This document shows positions 56,065 through 64,000 of a DNA stretch of 64,000 nucleotides, piece after piece; the stretch's first letter is position 1, and each line of letters opens with the position of its first letter. The DNA is taken from assembly GCF_900105835.1 (NCBI RefSeq), contig NZ_LT629783.1, positions 1,860,001-1,924,000 of the forward strand. Reading direction: 5' to 3'. Origin of the DNA: Pseudomonas fragi (lineage in GTDB: Bacteria > Pseudomonadota > Gammaproteobacteria > Pseudomonadales > Pseudomonadaceae). The notes under the pieces were generated by a model that made no database searches, was not told the DNA's origin, and worked only from the letters and a program-made list of their open reading frames with translations. A program made the position numbers and the translations under genes.

Positions 56065-56934
56065 ATGGACCGCGTGCGAAATTTACTCGAACAGATCAAG
56101 GGCCGCCTCGAAGACCTGAACAAGGCCGAGCGCAAAGTGGCCGAAATCATTTTGCAGAACCCGCAGCAGGCGACCCGGTTCAGCATCGCTGCGCTGGCGC
56201 AGGCGGCATCGGTCAGCGAGCCGACGGTCAACCGTTTCTGCCGTTCATTTGGCGTCAGCGGCTACCCCGAATTAAAGCTGCAACTGGCACAAAGCCTGGC
56301 CAGCGGCGCAGCTTACGTGAGCCGTGCCGTCGAGGCTGACGATAATCCGGCTGCCTACACACAAAAAATCTTCGGCAGCGCCATCGCCTCCCTGGACAGT
56401 GCCTGCCAGGCACTGGACCCCAACCTTATCAGCCGCGCTGTCGACTTGCTGATCCAGGCCCGGCAGATCCACTTTTTTGGCCTGGGCGCATCCGCTCCAG
56501 TGGCACTGGATGCGCAACACAAGTTCTTCCGCTTCAACCTGGCCGTCACCGCCCATGCCGACGTGCTGATGCAGCGCATGATCGCCTCGGTGGCACATAC
56601 CGGTGAGTTGTTCGTAATTATTTCCTACACCGGTCGCACCCGTGAACTGGTGGAAGTGGCGCGCATTGCCCGCGCCAACGGTGCCTCGGTGCTGGGTCTG
56701 ACCGCGGAAAATTCGCCACTGGCCAAGGCCAGTACCCTGAGCCTGAATATCCCGTTGCCTGAAGACACCGACATTTATATGCCCATGACTTCGCGCATCA
56801 TTCAGCTGACCGTACTGGATGTACTGGCCACCGGCATGACCCTGCGTCGTGGCGTGGACTTCCAGCCGCACCTGCGCAAAATCAAGGAAAGCCTCAACGC
56901 CAGCCGCTACCCGGTCGGTGATGAGTTCAACTGA
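56065..56934 (+). CDS. hexR: HexR, RpiR-family regulator of glucose metabolism
   Basis: A 289-residue regulator. The N-terminal HTH_6 domain ([39 protein letters not shown]) is followed by a SIS sugar-phosphate-binding domain (about 130-260; [40 protein letters not shown]). In Pseudomonas HexR represses zwf, edd and gap and is released by KDPG. AAGGATC precedes the ATG. Divergent from zwf-pgl-eda. Confidence 0.94.
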   Translation: MDRVRNLLEQIKGRLEDLNKAERKVAEIILQNPQQATRFSIAALAQAASVSEPTVNRFCRSFGVSGYPELKLQLAQSLASGAAYVSRAVEADDNPAAYTQKIFGSAIASLDSACQALDPNLISRAVDLLIQARQIHFFGLGASAPVALDAQHKFFRFNLAVTAHADVLMQRMIASVAHTGELFVIISYTGRTRELVEVARIARANGASVLGLTAENSPLAKASTLSLNIPLPEDTDIYMPMTSRIIQLTVLDVLATGMTLRRGVDFQPHLRKIKESLNASRYPVGDEFN

Positions 56935-57346
56935 CAGTATTTGCCCCGCCCCCTTGTAGCCGCATTCGTCTGCCCGACAATCGGCTACGCCCTCTTCTGC
57001 CCCTGTCGTAGGCGCCATGCCCAGCTTTATAAGAAAGCAGGCTAATTGGCGCGTTCTGCCTTCTTCTTTACTGTCAGATCTGACAGGTTACAAGTGTTGT
57101 AATCAGCCCTATCGTGAACTCCTCGGGGCCATTTTGCAGCAGGGTCAAACGAGACGGTAACGTCCTGGGCACTTGCCCGGCGTTCGGTTTACAGCGTCTG
57201 CCTGCCTGATAAAAAAGCAGGCAACCCACGCTCCGATTGCCGGGCAAACAACTGCCAACATCCGTTCATGGCTCCCGGCCACTCCTGCACCCCTTCCGTT
57301 GCGTCCCGTTCCTCAAGCAATTCTCGCCCTGCAGGAGTTCATCATC
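56935..57346 (+). promoter_or_regulatory. Region upstream of the Tc-like toxin gene, with a 16-bp palindrome
   Basis: About 410 nt between hexR and the toxin gene. It contains the perfect palindrome CTGTCAGATCTGACAG at 57071-57086, 260 nt before the toxin start codon, followed by GTTACAAGTGTTGTAA. The palindrome is a good operator candidate, regulator unknown. The toxin frame is open upstream to 57173 but the real start has GGAG at 57347. Confidence 0.5.
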
Positions 57347-60300
57347 ATGGCTCAAGAACCGCTCAGCATTTCTGCACCCTCACTGCCCAAAGGCGGCGGG
57401 GCGATTCAAAGCCTCGGCAAAGGCTGGGCAGCGGTTGGCATGACCGGGGCTGCCTCGGTGGCCATCCCCTTGCCCATAACCGCCGGGCGCGGTTATGCCC
57501 CGGCCCTGAGCCTGAGTTACAGCAGCGCCGGCGGGCGCACCGAGTTCGGCCAGGGCTGGTCAATCAACCGCCCCTGCATCAGTCGGCAAACCAGCAAGGG
57601 CACCCCCCAGTACGAACCCGACAGCAATGGCAAAATGGCCGAGCCGGTTTACCTGTCCCCCTCCGGCGATGTGCTGCTACCGGTGCGCAATGCCAGCGGC
57701 CAGCCCGCAACGCGTACTGCCTCGGCTTTTCGCGGCCGGCCGTTGACCGGCAACTATGCCGTCACCGCTTACCGACCACGGGTGGAAGGCGAATTCAGCA
57801 CCCTCGAGCATTATGTTGGCGCAACCGGTTCGTTCTGGCTGATTCAGCTCGCCGATGGCTCCGCCCATGTGTATGGCCACAATGAAAACGCGCGTCTGCA
57901 ACATCGCCAGGGTGCCTCGACCTGGGTGGCCGAGTGGTTTCTTGAAGAGTCCGTCGCCGCCAATGGCGAGCATGTGTTGTACGAATACCTATCTGAAAAC
58001 GATAAATCCCTGAACACTCTGACAGGCCCGACCGCCGTTGCCTGGCAAGGGCGTGACAGCAGTACCCATCGTTACCTGCAACGCGCGCGTTACGGCAACC
58101 TGACGGGCGATCGGGTGCCTTATGTACTGCAACAAACGGTAGTGCCCGAATGGTTGTTCGATCTGGTGTTTGATTATGGCGAGGCCGACACCCGACTGAC
58201 GACCACGCCCCTTTACCCTCGCACCCCGGGTAGCGAGTGGCCGCTTCGCGCCGACCCGACCAGCAATTACCGCTACGGGTTCGAAGAGCGCACGCTGCGC
58301 CTGTGCCATCAGGTACTGATGTTTCACTGGTGCGCTGATGGCCCGGGCAACAGCGGCCCGGTCTTGCTGCAAGACGAGCCCGTGCTGGTTCAGCGCCTGC
58401 AACTGGAATACAACCAGCAGCCGGCAGCCTCCTTGCTGACGGCTGCCCATGTGATTGGATATGCCGGGGCGGATGCGCAATTTAACCCGCCCCTGGAGTT
58501 TGCCTACAGCACATTTACCCTCACTGGCGAGTCCGCAAGTTTCTCGCCGTTTTTTGCCGCGCAGTCCACCCGGCAGGATCCGGGTATTGATGCCGGGCTT
58601 TATCAACTGGTGGATCTGTACGGTGACGGCCTGGCCGGGATCCTCTATTGCCTGCAAAACGCCTGGTATTACCGGCGCCCCATCCGCGACCCAGTGCCGG
58701 GCCAGCATCAAGACGCCGTGACGTATGCGCCCCGCGAGCGGCTCGAACATATCCCCGTGGCTAACCTGGGCTCATCCACGATCCAGGCGCTTACAGATAT
58801 CACTGGCGACGGCCAGCTCGACTGGTTGCTGGCCCAGCCTGCACTTGCGGGGTTTTTCACCCTGGACAGCCATCGGCAATGGCGGCACTTCACACCTTTC
58901 GCGGCCTTCCCCAGCGAGTTTTTCAGCCCGCAGTCGCAACTGGCCAGCCTGATGGGCAGCGGCCTGTCCGATCTGGCGATGATCGGCACGCGTAGCGTGC
59001 GCCTGTATGCCAATCAGCAAAGCCGCGGGTTCGACAGCCCGCTGCAGGTGGCTCGCCAGCCAGGTGAAACATCCCTGCCGGTGGTCAGCGACGAACGCTA
59101 CGATCTGGTGGCGTTCAGTGATCTGCTGGGCTCGGGGCAACAGCACCTGGTACGCATCTGCGCGCAAGGTGTGAGCTGCTGGCCCAACCTGGGAGGCGGA
59201 CGATTCGGTGAGCCGGTCAACTTTGGCAAACTCGAGTTTGCCGGCGAATTCAACCCGGCCCATATCCGCCTTGCCGACCTGGATGGTTCCGGCGCGGCCG
59301 ATATCCTGTACTGGCAAAGCGGTTCGGTGCAGGTCTTTATGAACCTCAGCGGGCACGGCTTCGCGCCGCCTGTCACCCTCGCCTTGCCTGCCGGGCTGCG
59401 CTACGACTCGCTGACCAGCATCAGCGTGGCCGACCTGCAGGGGTTGGGCTGCTCCAGCCTGGTGGTGACCAGCCACACACACTTGCCGGCACTTGCCCCC
59501 GACCATTGGCGCTGCGATTTTGTGGCTGGCCACAAACCGTATCTGCTGTGTGCCACCGACAACAACATGGGCACCTCGGGCGAAGTTGTTTATCGCTCCT
59601 CGGCCCAGGAATGGCTGGACGAGAAAGCCCAACTGCCAGACCCGTCCCAGGCAAACGCCGAAATGCCTTTTCCAATCCATGTCGTGAGTGAGCAGCACCA
59701 ACTGGACCAGATCACCGGCAACCATCTGGCGCAGTTCTTCAGCTACCGGCACGCCTACTACGATGGCGCGGAGCGGGAATTTCGCGGCTTCGGCCTGTTG
59801 CTGCAAACTGATACCGAGACATCCTCCGCCAGCGCCGAAGGCCAGGGGTTTACTGCGCCGGTACTGAGCAAGACCTGGTTCCATACGGGCAAGGCCCTGC
59901 ACATGCCAGCAGACGATGGCTGGGACGGTGATGAACGGCTGGCCCCGCTGGGCGACACCCTGTGTACCCAACGCATTGATGGCACCGAGCAACTCCACAC
60001 GGACTGGGACGCCTCGACCCTGCATGACGCGGCCCGCACATTGAGCGGTTCGGTATTGCGTTCCGAGACCCTCGGCGCAGACGGCAACCCCGTGCCTTAC
60101 AGCGTGACCCAAAACCGCTATGGCGTACGCCTGCTGCAGGCCCGCAGCGACATCGACCGCTACTGCATCATGCTGCCTGTGGCCTTCGAGCAGCGCAGCC
60201 TGAACTACGAGCGCCAGGCCGATGACCCGCTGTGCCAGCACCAGATCAATCTGGCCATCGATGACTATGGCAGCGTCACACACAGCGTATCCGTTGCCTG

Positions 60301-62626
60301 TGCGCGTCGGGCCGACATCCTCCCGCCCTACCCCGATGATGTCGAGCACGCCCACTTGCGGCGCTGGTGGCAAGATGCCCGAGATGATGCCCAACAGTGC
60401 TTCTACCTGAGTGAATCACAGGTGCGGTTGCTGCATGTCAGGCAGACCGACTACCTGCGCCTCGGTCTGCCCTACCGCAGCCAACAGACCGCCTACGTTA
60501 TCCCGTCAATTGAGCAGATCGGCTACGAAGCCTTTATTGGCCCGCAATCGCCACTGGGCACAACGCCTTTGAATGGCCAGCGCATCCTCGCGGGCCAGAG
60601 CCGCGTGCAGTACCAGGGTTGCGCGGACGGAACAGTCAACTTTGATGCGTTGCCTGAATACAGTGAACAGGCCGAGCTGGACGCCACAGCCCTGCAAGCC
60701 TATGTGGTGAAAGATGATCAGGGCGCAGAAACCAACCTGCTGGGTGCCACCCCGGAGCAGGTCAACGCCCGGCTCGCAGCGGCGGGCTATACAGACGTCG
60801 GCCAATGGCGCCCGGCGAGCAATACCGTCGATACCGGCATCAACCTGTGGGCGTCACGCACGGGTTATTCAACCTTCGCCGGCGTCGAACACTTCAACCT
60901 GCTGCTCGAACAAAAGCCGGTGGTGTGGGTCACCCCTTCCCGAGTCAGTTATGACAACCTGTGGTTGCTGCCTGATCGATTCACGGCGCCTGACAGCGGC
61001 ATCACTGACGTGATCTATACCTACAGCACGCTGCAGGCCAAATGGATTCGCGACCCCAACCAAAATGTCAGCGAAGCCCGTTATGACGCGATGGGCCGCG
61101 TGGTGCTGACCACTTTCTGGGGCACGGAATGGGATGAAGCAAGCCAGGCCGCCATCGATGTGGGCTTTGCCAACATGGCCAGCCATACATGGGTACCTGC
61201 CAGCGCACACCATGCCATCGCCGACAGCACGGTCATGGGCGATATGGCCGCGGCCATGTTCTACGAGCCCTGCAGCTGGATGGGCCAGGCGGCGCAGACC
61301 CTGCTGCCCAATGGCGTGGAGCTGGGCGTGCTGATGCCCGGCGGCTATTTGCGCGCCAGTGCGCGAGCGCGCCTGGCCAAGGGTGAGTACCCGCCAGATC
61401 AGTTGCCTGCGCCGACCTGCCAGGCCCTGCTGGCCTTGCCTCGTGAACCGGCCTGGTCGGCAGTGCTGCAGGCTGACCGTTACCCGGGCGACCTGCAACG
61501 GCAAGTACGGATGCAGATCAGCGCCGCGGATGGCTTTGGCCGCGCCTTGCAAAGCAAACAAAAAGTCGAGGCGGGCCTGGCTTACGCCGTCGACGACGAA
61601 GGTAACCTGCAAACCCTCGCAGGCGAGCCGCAACAGGTGCAGGCCAACGAGCGCTGGCGCGTCAGCGAACGGGTGGAATACAACAACAAAGGCTTGGCGG
61701 TTCGCGTCTATCGGCCTTACTTCGCCAACCATCATCGTTACATCAACGATGAGTCCTTCCGCCTGTTCGGCTACTGCGACCAGCAGTTCTACGACCCCCT
61801 GGGCCGCCCTACCCAGACCATCACCGCCAGTGGCTACTGGCGCCGCCAGACCTACCTGACCTGGTACAGCATCGCCGAGGATGAAAACGATCTGTATCAG
61901 GAAATGCTGGACAGCTTAAGAGCGGCAACGGTCGTGCAGGCACAGGGCGACCAGCTTGAGCCGATGCAAGCCCTGACGGGTGTCACTGTGCAGGTTGAAT
62001 ACCCGGGCATGCTACCGACCGACAGAATCACCCTGAACTGGACAGGCGCGGAAGGAGCAGGCACCCCGGCCCTGGCGGAAAAACCGGGCAACTTGAGCGG
62101 AGGGGTATTGTTTGACATACCGAAGAACGCGGTAGGGGCCAACCTGGGCAGAACCGTTGAAGTGAGCTACAGGGTGAGCCGTGCTGGCGGACTTCTCCAA
62201 TCGGAGGTGCTGAACCTGAACATCGCCACGCTTCCCATGGCGCAGATCAGCAATAAAATCTCTGTGGAAAAGGAAACTGGCGGAATACTGGATATTGCGC
62301 TGGCCCCCAACGGGGTCAATGTCGATATCCTCACCTGGCCTTTTATCGCTATCGGCCAGAAAGTCTGGCTGAGCCTGGAAGGTCAGAAAGCCGATGGTTC
62401 ACCGCACATATTGACGTTATGGACTGCCACTCCAGTGAATGGTACCGAGGTCAATCGAGGTTACTTGCGCAAAGTCGCCGGCGCCGCCTATCTGCAGCAA
62501 CTGGCTGACGGCTGCACCCTCGAGGTGACGTTCAAGGTGGCCTTCACGGGCAGCGATCCCACACAGGCGCTGGCCTTCCCGGTCAAAACCCTGGGGATCC
62601 TGAACAGTGCCAACCCTCCACTTTAA
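57347..62626 (+). CDS. TcB/SpvB-type insecticidal toxin complex protein with extra C-terminal domains
   Basis: A 1759-residue protein. The N-terminus (SISAPSLPKGGGAIQSLGKG, ALSLSYSSAGGRTEFGQGW) is an SpvB domain (about 1-330). VCBS/FG-GAP-like repeats follow (LVDLYGDGLAGILY, LTDITGDGQLDWLL, LADLDGSGAADILY; about 410-700), then the TcdB middle domains (NNMGTSGEVVYRSS and beyond) and a region ending RRQTYLTWYSIAEDENDLY near residue 1520. In Tc toxins this beta-propeller shell docks on TcA and encloses TcC. Here residues ~1530-1759 are two Ig-like domains instead of an Rhs core. GGAG precedes the ATG. No TcA or TcC gene is visible nearby. Confidence 0.85.
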   Translation: MAQEPLSISAPSLPKGGGAIQSLGKGWAAVGMTGAASVAIPLPITAGRGYAPALSLSYSSAGGRTEFGQGWSINRPCISRQTSKGTPQYEPDSNGKMAEPVYLSPSGDVLLPVRNASGQPATRTASAFRGRPLTGNYAVTAYRPRVEGEFSTLEHYVGATGSFWLIQLADGSAHVYGHNENARLQHRQGASTWVAEWFLEESVAANGEHVLYEYLSENDKSLNTLTGPTAVAWQGRDSSTHRYLQRARYGNLTGDRVPYVLQQTVVPEWLFDLVFDYGEADTRLTTTPLYPRTPGSEWPLRADPTSNYRYGFEERTLRLCHQVLMFHWCADGPGNSGPVLLQDEPVLVQRLQLEYNQQPAASLLTAAHVIGYAGADAQFNPPLEFAYSTFTLTGESASFSPFFAAQSTRQDPGIDAGLYQLVDLYGDGLAGILYCLQNAWYYRRPIRDPVPGQHQDAVTYAPRERLEHIPVANLGSSTIQALTDITGDGQLDWLLAQPALAGFFTLDSHRQWRHFTPFAAFPSEFFSPQSQLASLMGSGLSDLAMIGTRSVRLYANQQSRGFDSPLQVARQPGETSLPVVSDERYDLVAFSDLLGSGQQHLVRICAQGVSCWPNLGGGRFGEPVNFGKLEFAGEFNPAHIRLADLDGSGAADILYWQSGSVQVFMNLSGHGFAPPVTLALPAGLRYDSLTSISVADLQGLGCSSLVVTSHTHLPALAPDHWRCDFVAGHKPYLLCATDNNMGTSGEVVYRSSAQEWLDEKAQLPDPSQANAEMPFPIHVVSEQHQLDQITGNHLAQFFSYRHAYYDGAEREFRGFGLLLQTDTETSSASAEGQGFTAPVLSKTWFHTGKALHMPADDGWDGDERLAPLGDTLCTQRIDGTEQLHTDWDASTLHDAARTLSGSVLRSETLGADGNPVPYSVTQNRYGVRLLQARSDIDRYCIMLPVAFEQRSLNYERQADDPLCQHQINLAIDDYGSVTHSVSVACARRADILPPYPDDVEHAHLRRWWQDARDDAQQCFYLSESQVRLLHVRQTDYLRLGLPYRSQQTAYVIPSIEQIGYEAFIGPQSPLGTTPLNGQRILAGQSRVQYQGCADGTVNFDALPEYSEQAELDATALQAYVVKDDQGAETNLLGATPEQVNARLAAAGYTDVGQWRPASNTVDTGINLWASRTGYSTFAGVEHFNLLLEQKPVVWVTPSRVSYDNLWLLPDRFTAPDSGITDVIYTYSTLQAKWIRDPNQNVSEARYDAMGRVVLTTFWGTEWDEASQAAIDVGFANMASHTWVPASAHHAIADSTVMGDMAAAMFYEPCSWMGQAAQTLLPNGVELGVLMPGGYLRASARARLAKGEYPPDQLPAPTCQALLALPREPAWSAVLQADRYPGDLQRQVRMQISAADGFGRALQSKQKVEAGLAYAVDDEGNLQTLAGEPQQVQANERWRVSERVEYNNKGLAVRVYRPYFANHHRYINDESFRLFGYCDQQFYDPLGRPTQTITASGYWRRQTYLTWYSIAEDENDLYQEMLDSLRAATVVQAQGDQLEPMQALTGVTVQVEYPGMLPTDRITLNWTGAEGAGTPALAEKPGNLSGGVLFDIPKNAVGANLGRTVEVSYRVSRAGGLLQSEVLNLNIATLPMAQISNKISVEKETGGILDIALAPNGVNVDILTWPFIAIGQKVWLSLEGQKADGSPHILTLWTATPVNGTEVNRGYLRKVAGAAYLQQLADGCTLEVTFKVAFTGSDPTQALAFPVKTLGILNSANPPL

Positions 62627-62702
62627 CGGTGAGTGTCGTCAAGGCGTGCCGCAAAAAGGGCGGTTCTATATTTAAAGCGATATTTACAGCTGCGTGTACA
62701 CG

Positions 62703-62742
62703 TTTTTCAGCCCTGATTACACAAGTGATCAGGGCTGAAAAA
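62703..62742. repeat. Long perfect inverted repeat between the Tc-like gene and the mutarotase gene
   Basis: TTTTTCAGCCCTGAT and ATCAGGGCTGAAAAA (15 bp) around a 10-nt loop, between two convergent genes. Neither strand has a separate U tail, but the outer A/T pairs may give terminator action in both directions. Confidence 0.7.
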
Positions 62743-62789
62743 ACAGCTCAATTTTGCATTGAGCAATTACACCTTGAGCCAGTAGCGCC

Positions 62790-63653
62790 TCAAGCCTCCA
62801 CCAACCCCGCCCGCGCCTGCAAGCTCAAATGCGCCTGCTCACCCGGGGCAAGGGCCTGGTTATGGGTGCCGCCGCTGGTGGACTCCACGCACACAAAACC
62901 CATCACTTCGTTCCAGCTCACGCCCAGCAACGGCCGCTTGCCAGGATGCCAGACCACTGTACTGCCCTGATCACCCGTGTCGATGCTCAAGGCCCGTTGC
63001 CAGGCATGATCATTGAGCTGCATTTCCCCCTCATGCTGGAATACCCGCTGACACCCCCCCGCCACCCGCAATTCACCCTTCTGCTGGCAGACCTCACGGT
63101 TCAACTGGTCGTAGCCGTGTACCCCGTCCAGGCCAGACAGCGCTACCTCGGCAACATCACCAATACGCCAATACGCGCGCAGCGCCTGGCTCACCTGGCA
63201 GGGTTCGTCGTCCTGGTGTTCAGTACTCAGGCGCAACTCCATTTCTTCGCCCAGGCGCGCATGCAAATCCACCTGCCAATCGCACAACTGCAAGCGCCAG
63301 TGCAGGCTCACACCTTCTTCGTCACTGCTGCTGTCGAGCAGTTTCCAGTCGATCAAGCGCGCCCAGCCGTGGGATGGCCATGCGTTCTCACTGGGGTGGC
63401 GACCGTACCAGGGCCAGAAGATCGGTACTCCACCGCGGATCGCACCCACCTGCGGCCACTTGGCAGCGCACCACAGCCAGGGTTTCTGCCCGGTTGGCTT
63501 GAAGTGCAGCAACTGTGCGCCCTGACGGCTGAACACCGCCTGGCAATGTGGATGGTCGATCACCAGCACGTCGCGCTGCTGAAAGCGCTCCCACTGGAAG
63601 ATCGGCTGCTCACGCCTGGATTTGAAAAAACGGTGAAGCGGATGCTCATGCAT
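62790..63653 (-). CDS. D-hexose-6-phosphate mutarotase (aldose 1-epimerase family)
   Basis: A 287-residue YeaD/GalM-like mutarotase. Typical stretches are RGGVPIFWPWYGRHPSENAW, PSHGWARLIDWKLLDSS (catalytic His) and GDVAEVALSGLDGVHGYDQL, plus VVWHPGKRPLLGVSWNEVM. It interconverts alpha and beta hexose-6-phosphates. It follows oprB with a terminator between them, as at the end of the glucose transport cluster of other Pseudomonas. Confidence 0.9.
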   Translation of the reverse strand: MHEHPLHRFFKSRREQPIFQWERFQQRDVLVIDHPHCQAVFSRQGAQLLHFKPTGQKPWLWCAAKWPQVGAIRGGVPIFWPWYGRHPSENAWPSHGWARLIDWKLLDSSSDEEGVSLHWRLQLCDWQVDLHARLGEEMELRLSTEHQDDEPCQVSQALRAYWRIGDVAEVALSGLDGVHGYDQLNREVCQQKGELRVAGGCQRVFQHEGEMQLNDHAWQRALSIDTGDQGSTVVWHPGKRPLLGVSWNEVMGFVCVESTSGGTHNQALAPGEQAHLSLQARAGLVEA

Positions 63654-63695
63654 GTGCCGCAGTCCTGAAATTCATGCGCCGAGGTGTGCAGCCCC

Positions 63696-63727
63696 GAAAA
63701 AAAGCGGATAGCCAAGGCTATCCGCTG
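63696..63727 (-). terminator. Terminator after oprB
   Basis: AGCGGATAGCC (63703-63713) and GGCTATCCGCT (63716-63726) make an 11-bp stem; on the minus strand it is followed by seven T. Confidence 0.88.
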
Positions 63728-63750
63728 GGAAAACAAGGAGCTTAGCGCAT

Positions 63751-64000
63751 TTAGAACGTCGACTGAATTTTCAGTCCGGCCACCAATGCGTTGTCTACCT
63801 GGTCCACACCACCCGGGTGAGTGATGTACTGCAGGTTTGGACGCACCGTCAGCCAGTTGGTCACATGGAAGCCGTAGTTGAGTTCGTAGTTGTACTCGGT
63901 GTTGCGCAGCGGCGTGTACAGCGGGTCACTGTAGTCGGTGGCGCCAATGGAAGCGTTAATCAGCTCGGCGCTTTTCTTCACGTCGTCGTTAACGTGGATA
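63751..64000 (-). CDS. oprB: Carbohydrate-selective porin OprB (C-terminal part only)
   Basis: The last 82 residues of an outer-membrane porin; the rest lies beyond the window end. It reads NASIGATDYSDPLYTPLRN, EYNYELNYGFHVTNWLTVRP and NLQYITHPGGVDQVDNALVA, ending GLKIQSTF with the aromatic terminal residue needed for barrel insertion. The YNYELNYG...W.TVRPNLQY...P pattern is characteristic of OprB, and the position before the mutarotase and hexR genes matches the glucose uptake cluster. Confidence 0.88.
   Translation of the reverse strand, partial: IHVNDDVKKSAELINASIGATDYSDPLYTPLRNTEYNYELNYGFHVTNWLTVRPNLQYITHPGGVDQVDNALVAGLKIQSTF

Noticed and set aside
58270..59040. GGTTCGA strings that resemble tRNA T-loops
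   Set aside because: They lie inside the Tc-like coding frame and no cloverleaf can be drawn around them.
62703..62742. Classical rho-independent terminator
   Set aside because: The stem is perfect but no free U tract follows on either strand, so it is recorded as an inverted repeat instead.

Overview
The window looks like chromosomal DNA of a fluorescent-type Pseudomonas, probably a P. fluorescens or P. putida relative. The main evidence is gene order. It contains aotJQMOP-argR beside acsA, the fadD2/fadD1 pair beside a lipase gene and phaJ1, a gntR/gntK/gntP gluconate cluster, and oprB-mutarotase-hexR-zwf-pgl-eda. Four copies of the GTGGGAGCGGGCTTGCTCGC-type REP pair sit between genes, which is also typical. 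No rRNA, tRNA or CRISPR array was seen. Identifications rest on recognised motifs and gene order, not on database searches.

Layout. 1-5.7 kb: the basic amino acid ABC transporter operon, all on the minus strand (binding protein, two permeases, an M14-family hydrolase, ATPase, then the AraC-type regulator ArgR, cut by the window edge), with a candidate ArgR site upstream and an intercistronic hairpin after aotJ. 5.7-10.5 kb: acsA with a Crc/Hfq-like motif at its ribosome binding site, two small exported proteins, and nrdB without nrdA beside it. 10.5-27.4 kb: the accessory region. It holds a GT8-like glycosyltransferase gene, a 29-G tract, decayed toxin pieces and an orphan immunity gene, a dead IS3-family element, and a contact-dependent inhibition locus (cdiB, a 10.9-kb cdiA broken by one in-frame amber codon, and an Imm8-type immunity gene).

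27.4-36.9 kb: housekeeping and signalling genes. These are a small XRE regulator with a perfect LexA box, a metallo-hydrolase, a MASE2-GGDEF diguanylate cyclase, glpQ, a PepSY protein, a GAF histidine kinase, mddA, a GNAT protein, a GyrI-like protein and alaC. 36.9-44.9 kb: gluconate uptake and phosphorylation under GntR, with two matching palindromic operators, then a BdlA-like chemotaxis transducer, a 38-residue Lys-rich protein, a GNAT protein, peptide deformylase and a YihY protein. 45-52.9 kb: fatty-acid activation (fadD1, fadD2), a lipase, phaJ1 and smaller genes. 53-64 kb: the Entner-Doudoroff enzymes zwf-pgl-eda with HexR, then a large insecticidal-toxin-complex (TcB/SpvB) gene set between hexR and the mutarotase gene, then the end of oprB.

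Two sugar-acid modules (gnt and zwf/pgl/eda/hexR/oprB) feed the Entner-Doudoroff route. fadD with phaJ1 links fatty-acid activation to (R)-3-hydroxyacyl-CoA supply. The most unusual structure is a gap-free 135-bp repeat that includes a ribosome binding site and ATG. It occurs before cdiB (27031-27165) and again, 15,379 bp away in the same orientation, before the glycosyltransferase gene (11652-11786), so it brackets the whole CDI/IS/toxin-debris region.
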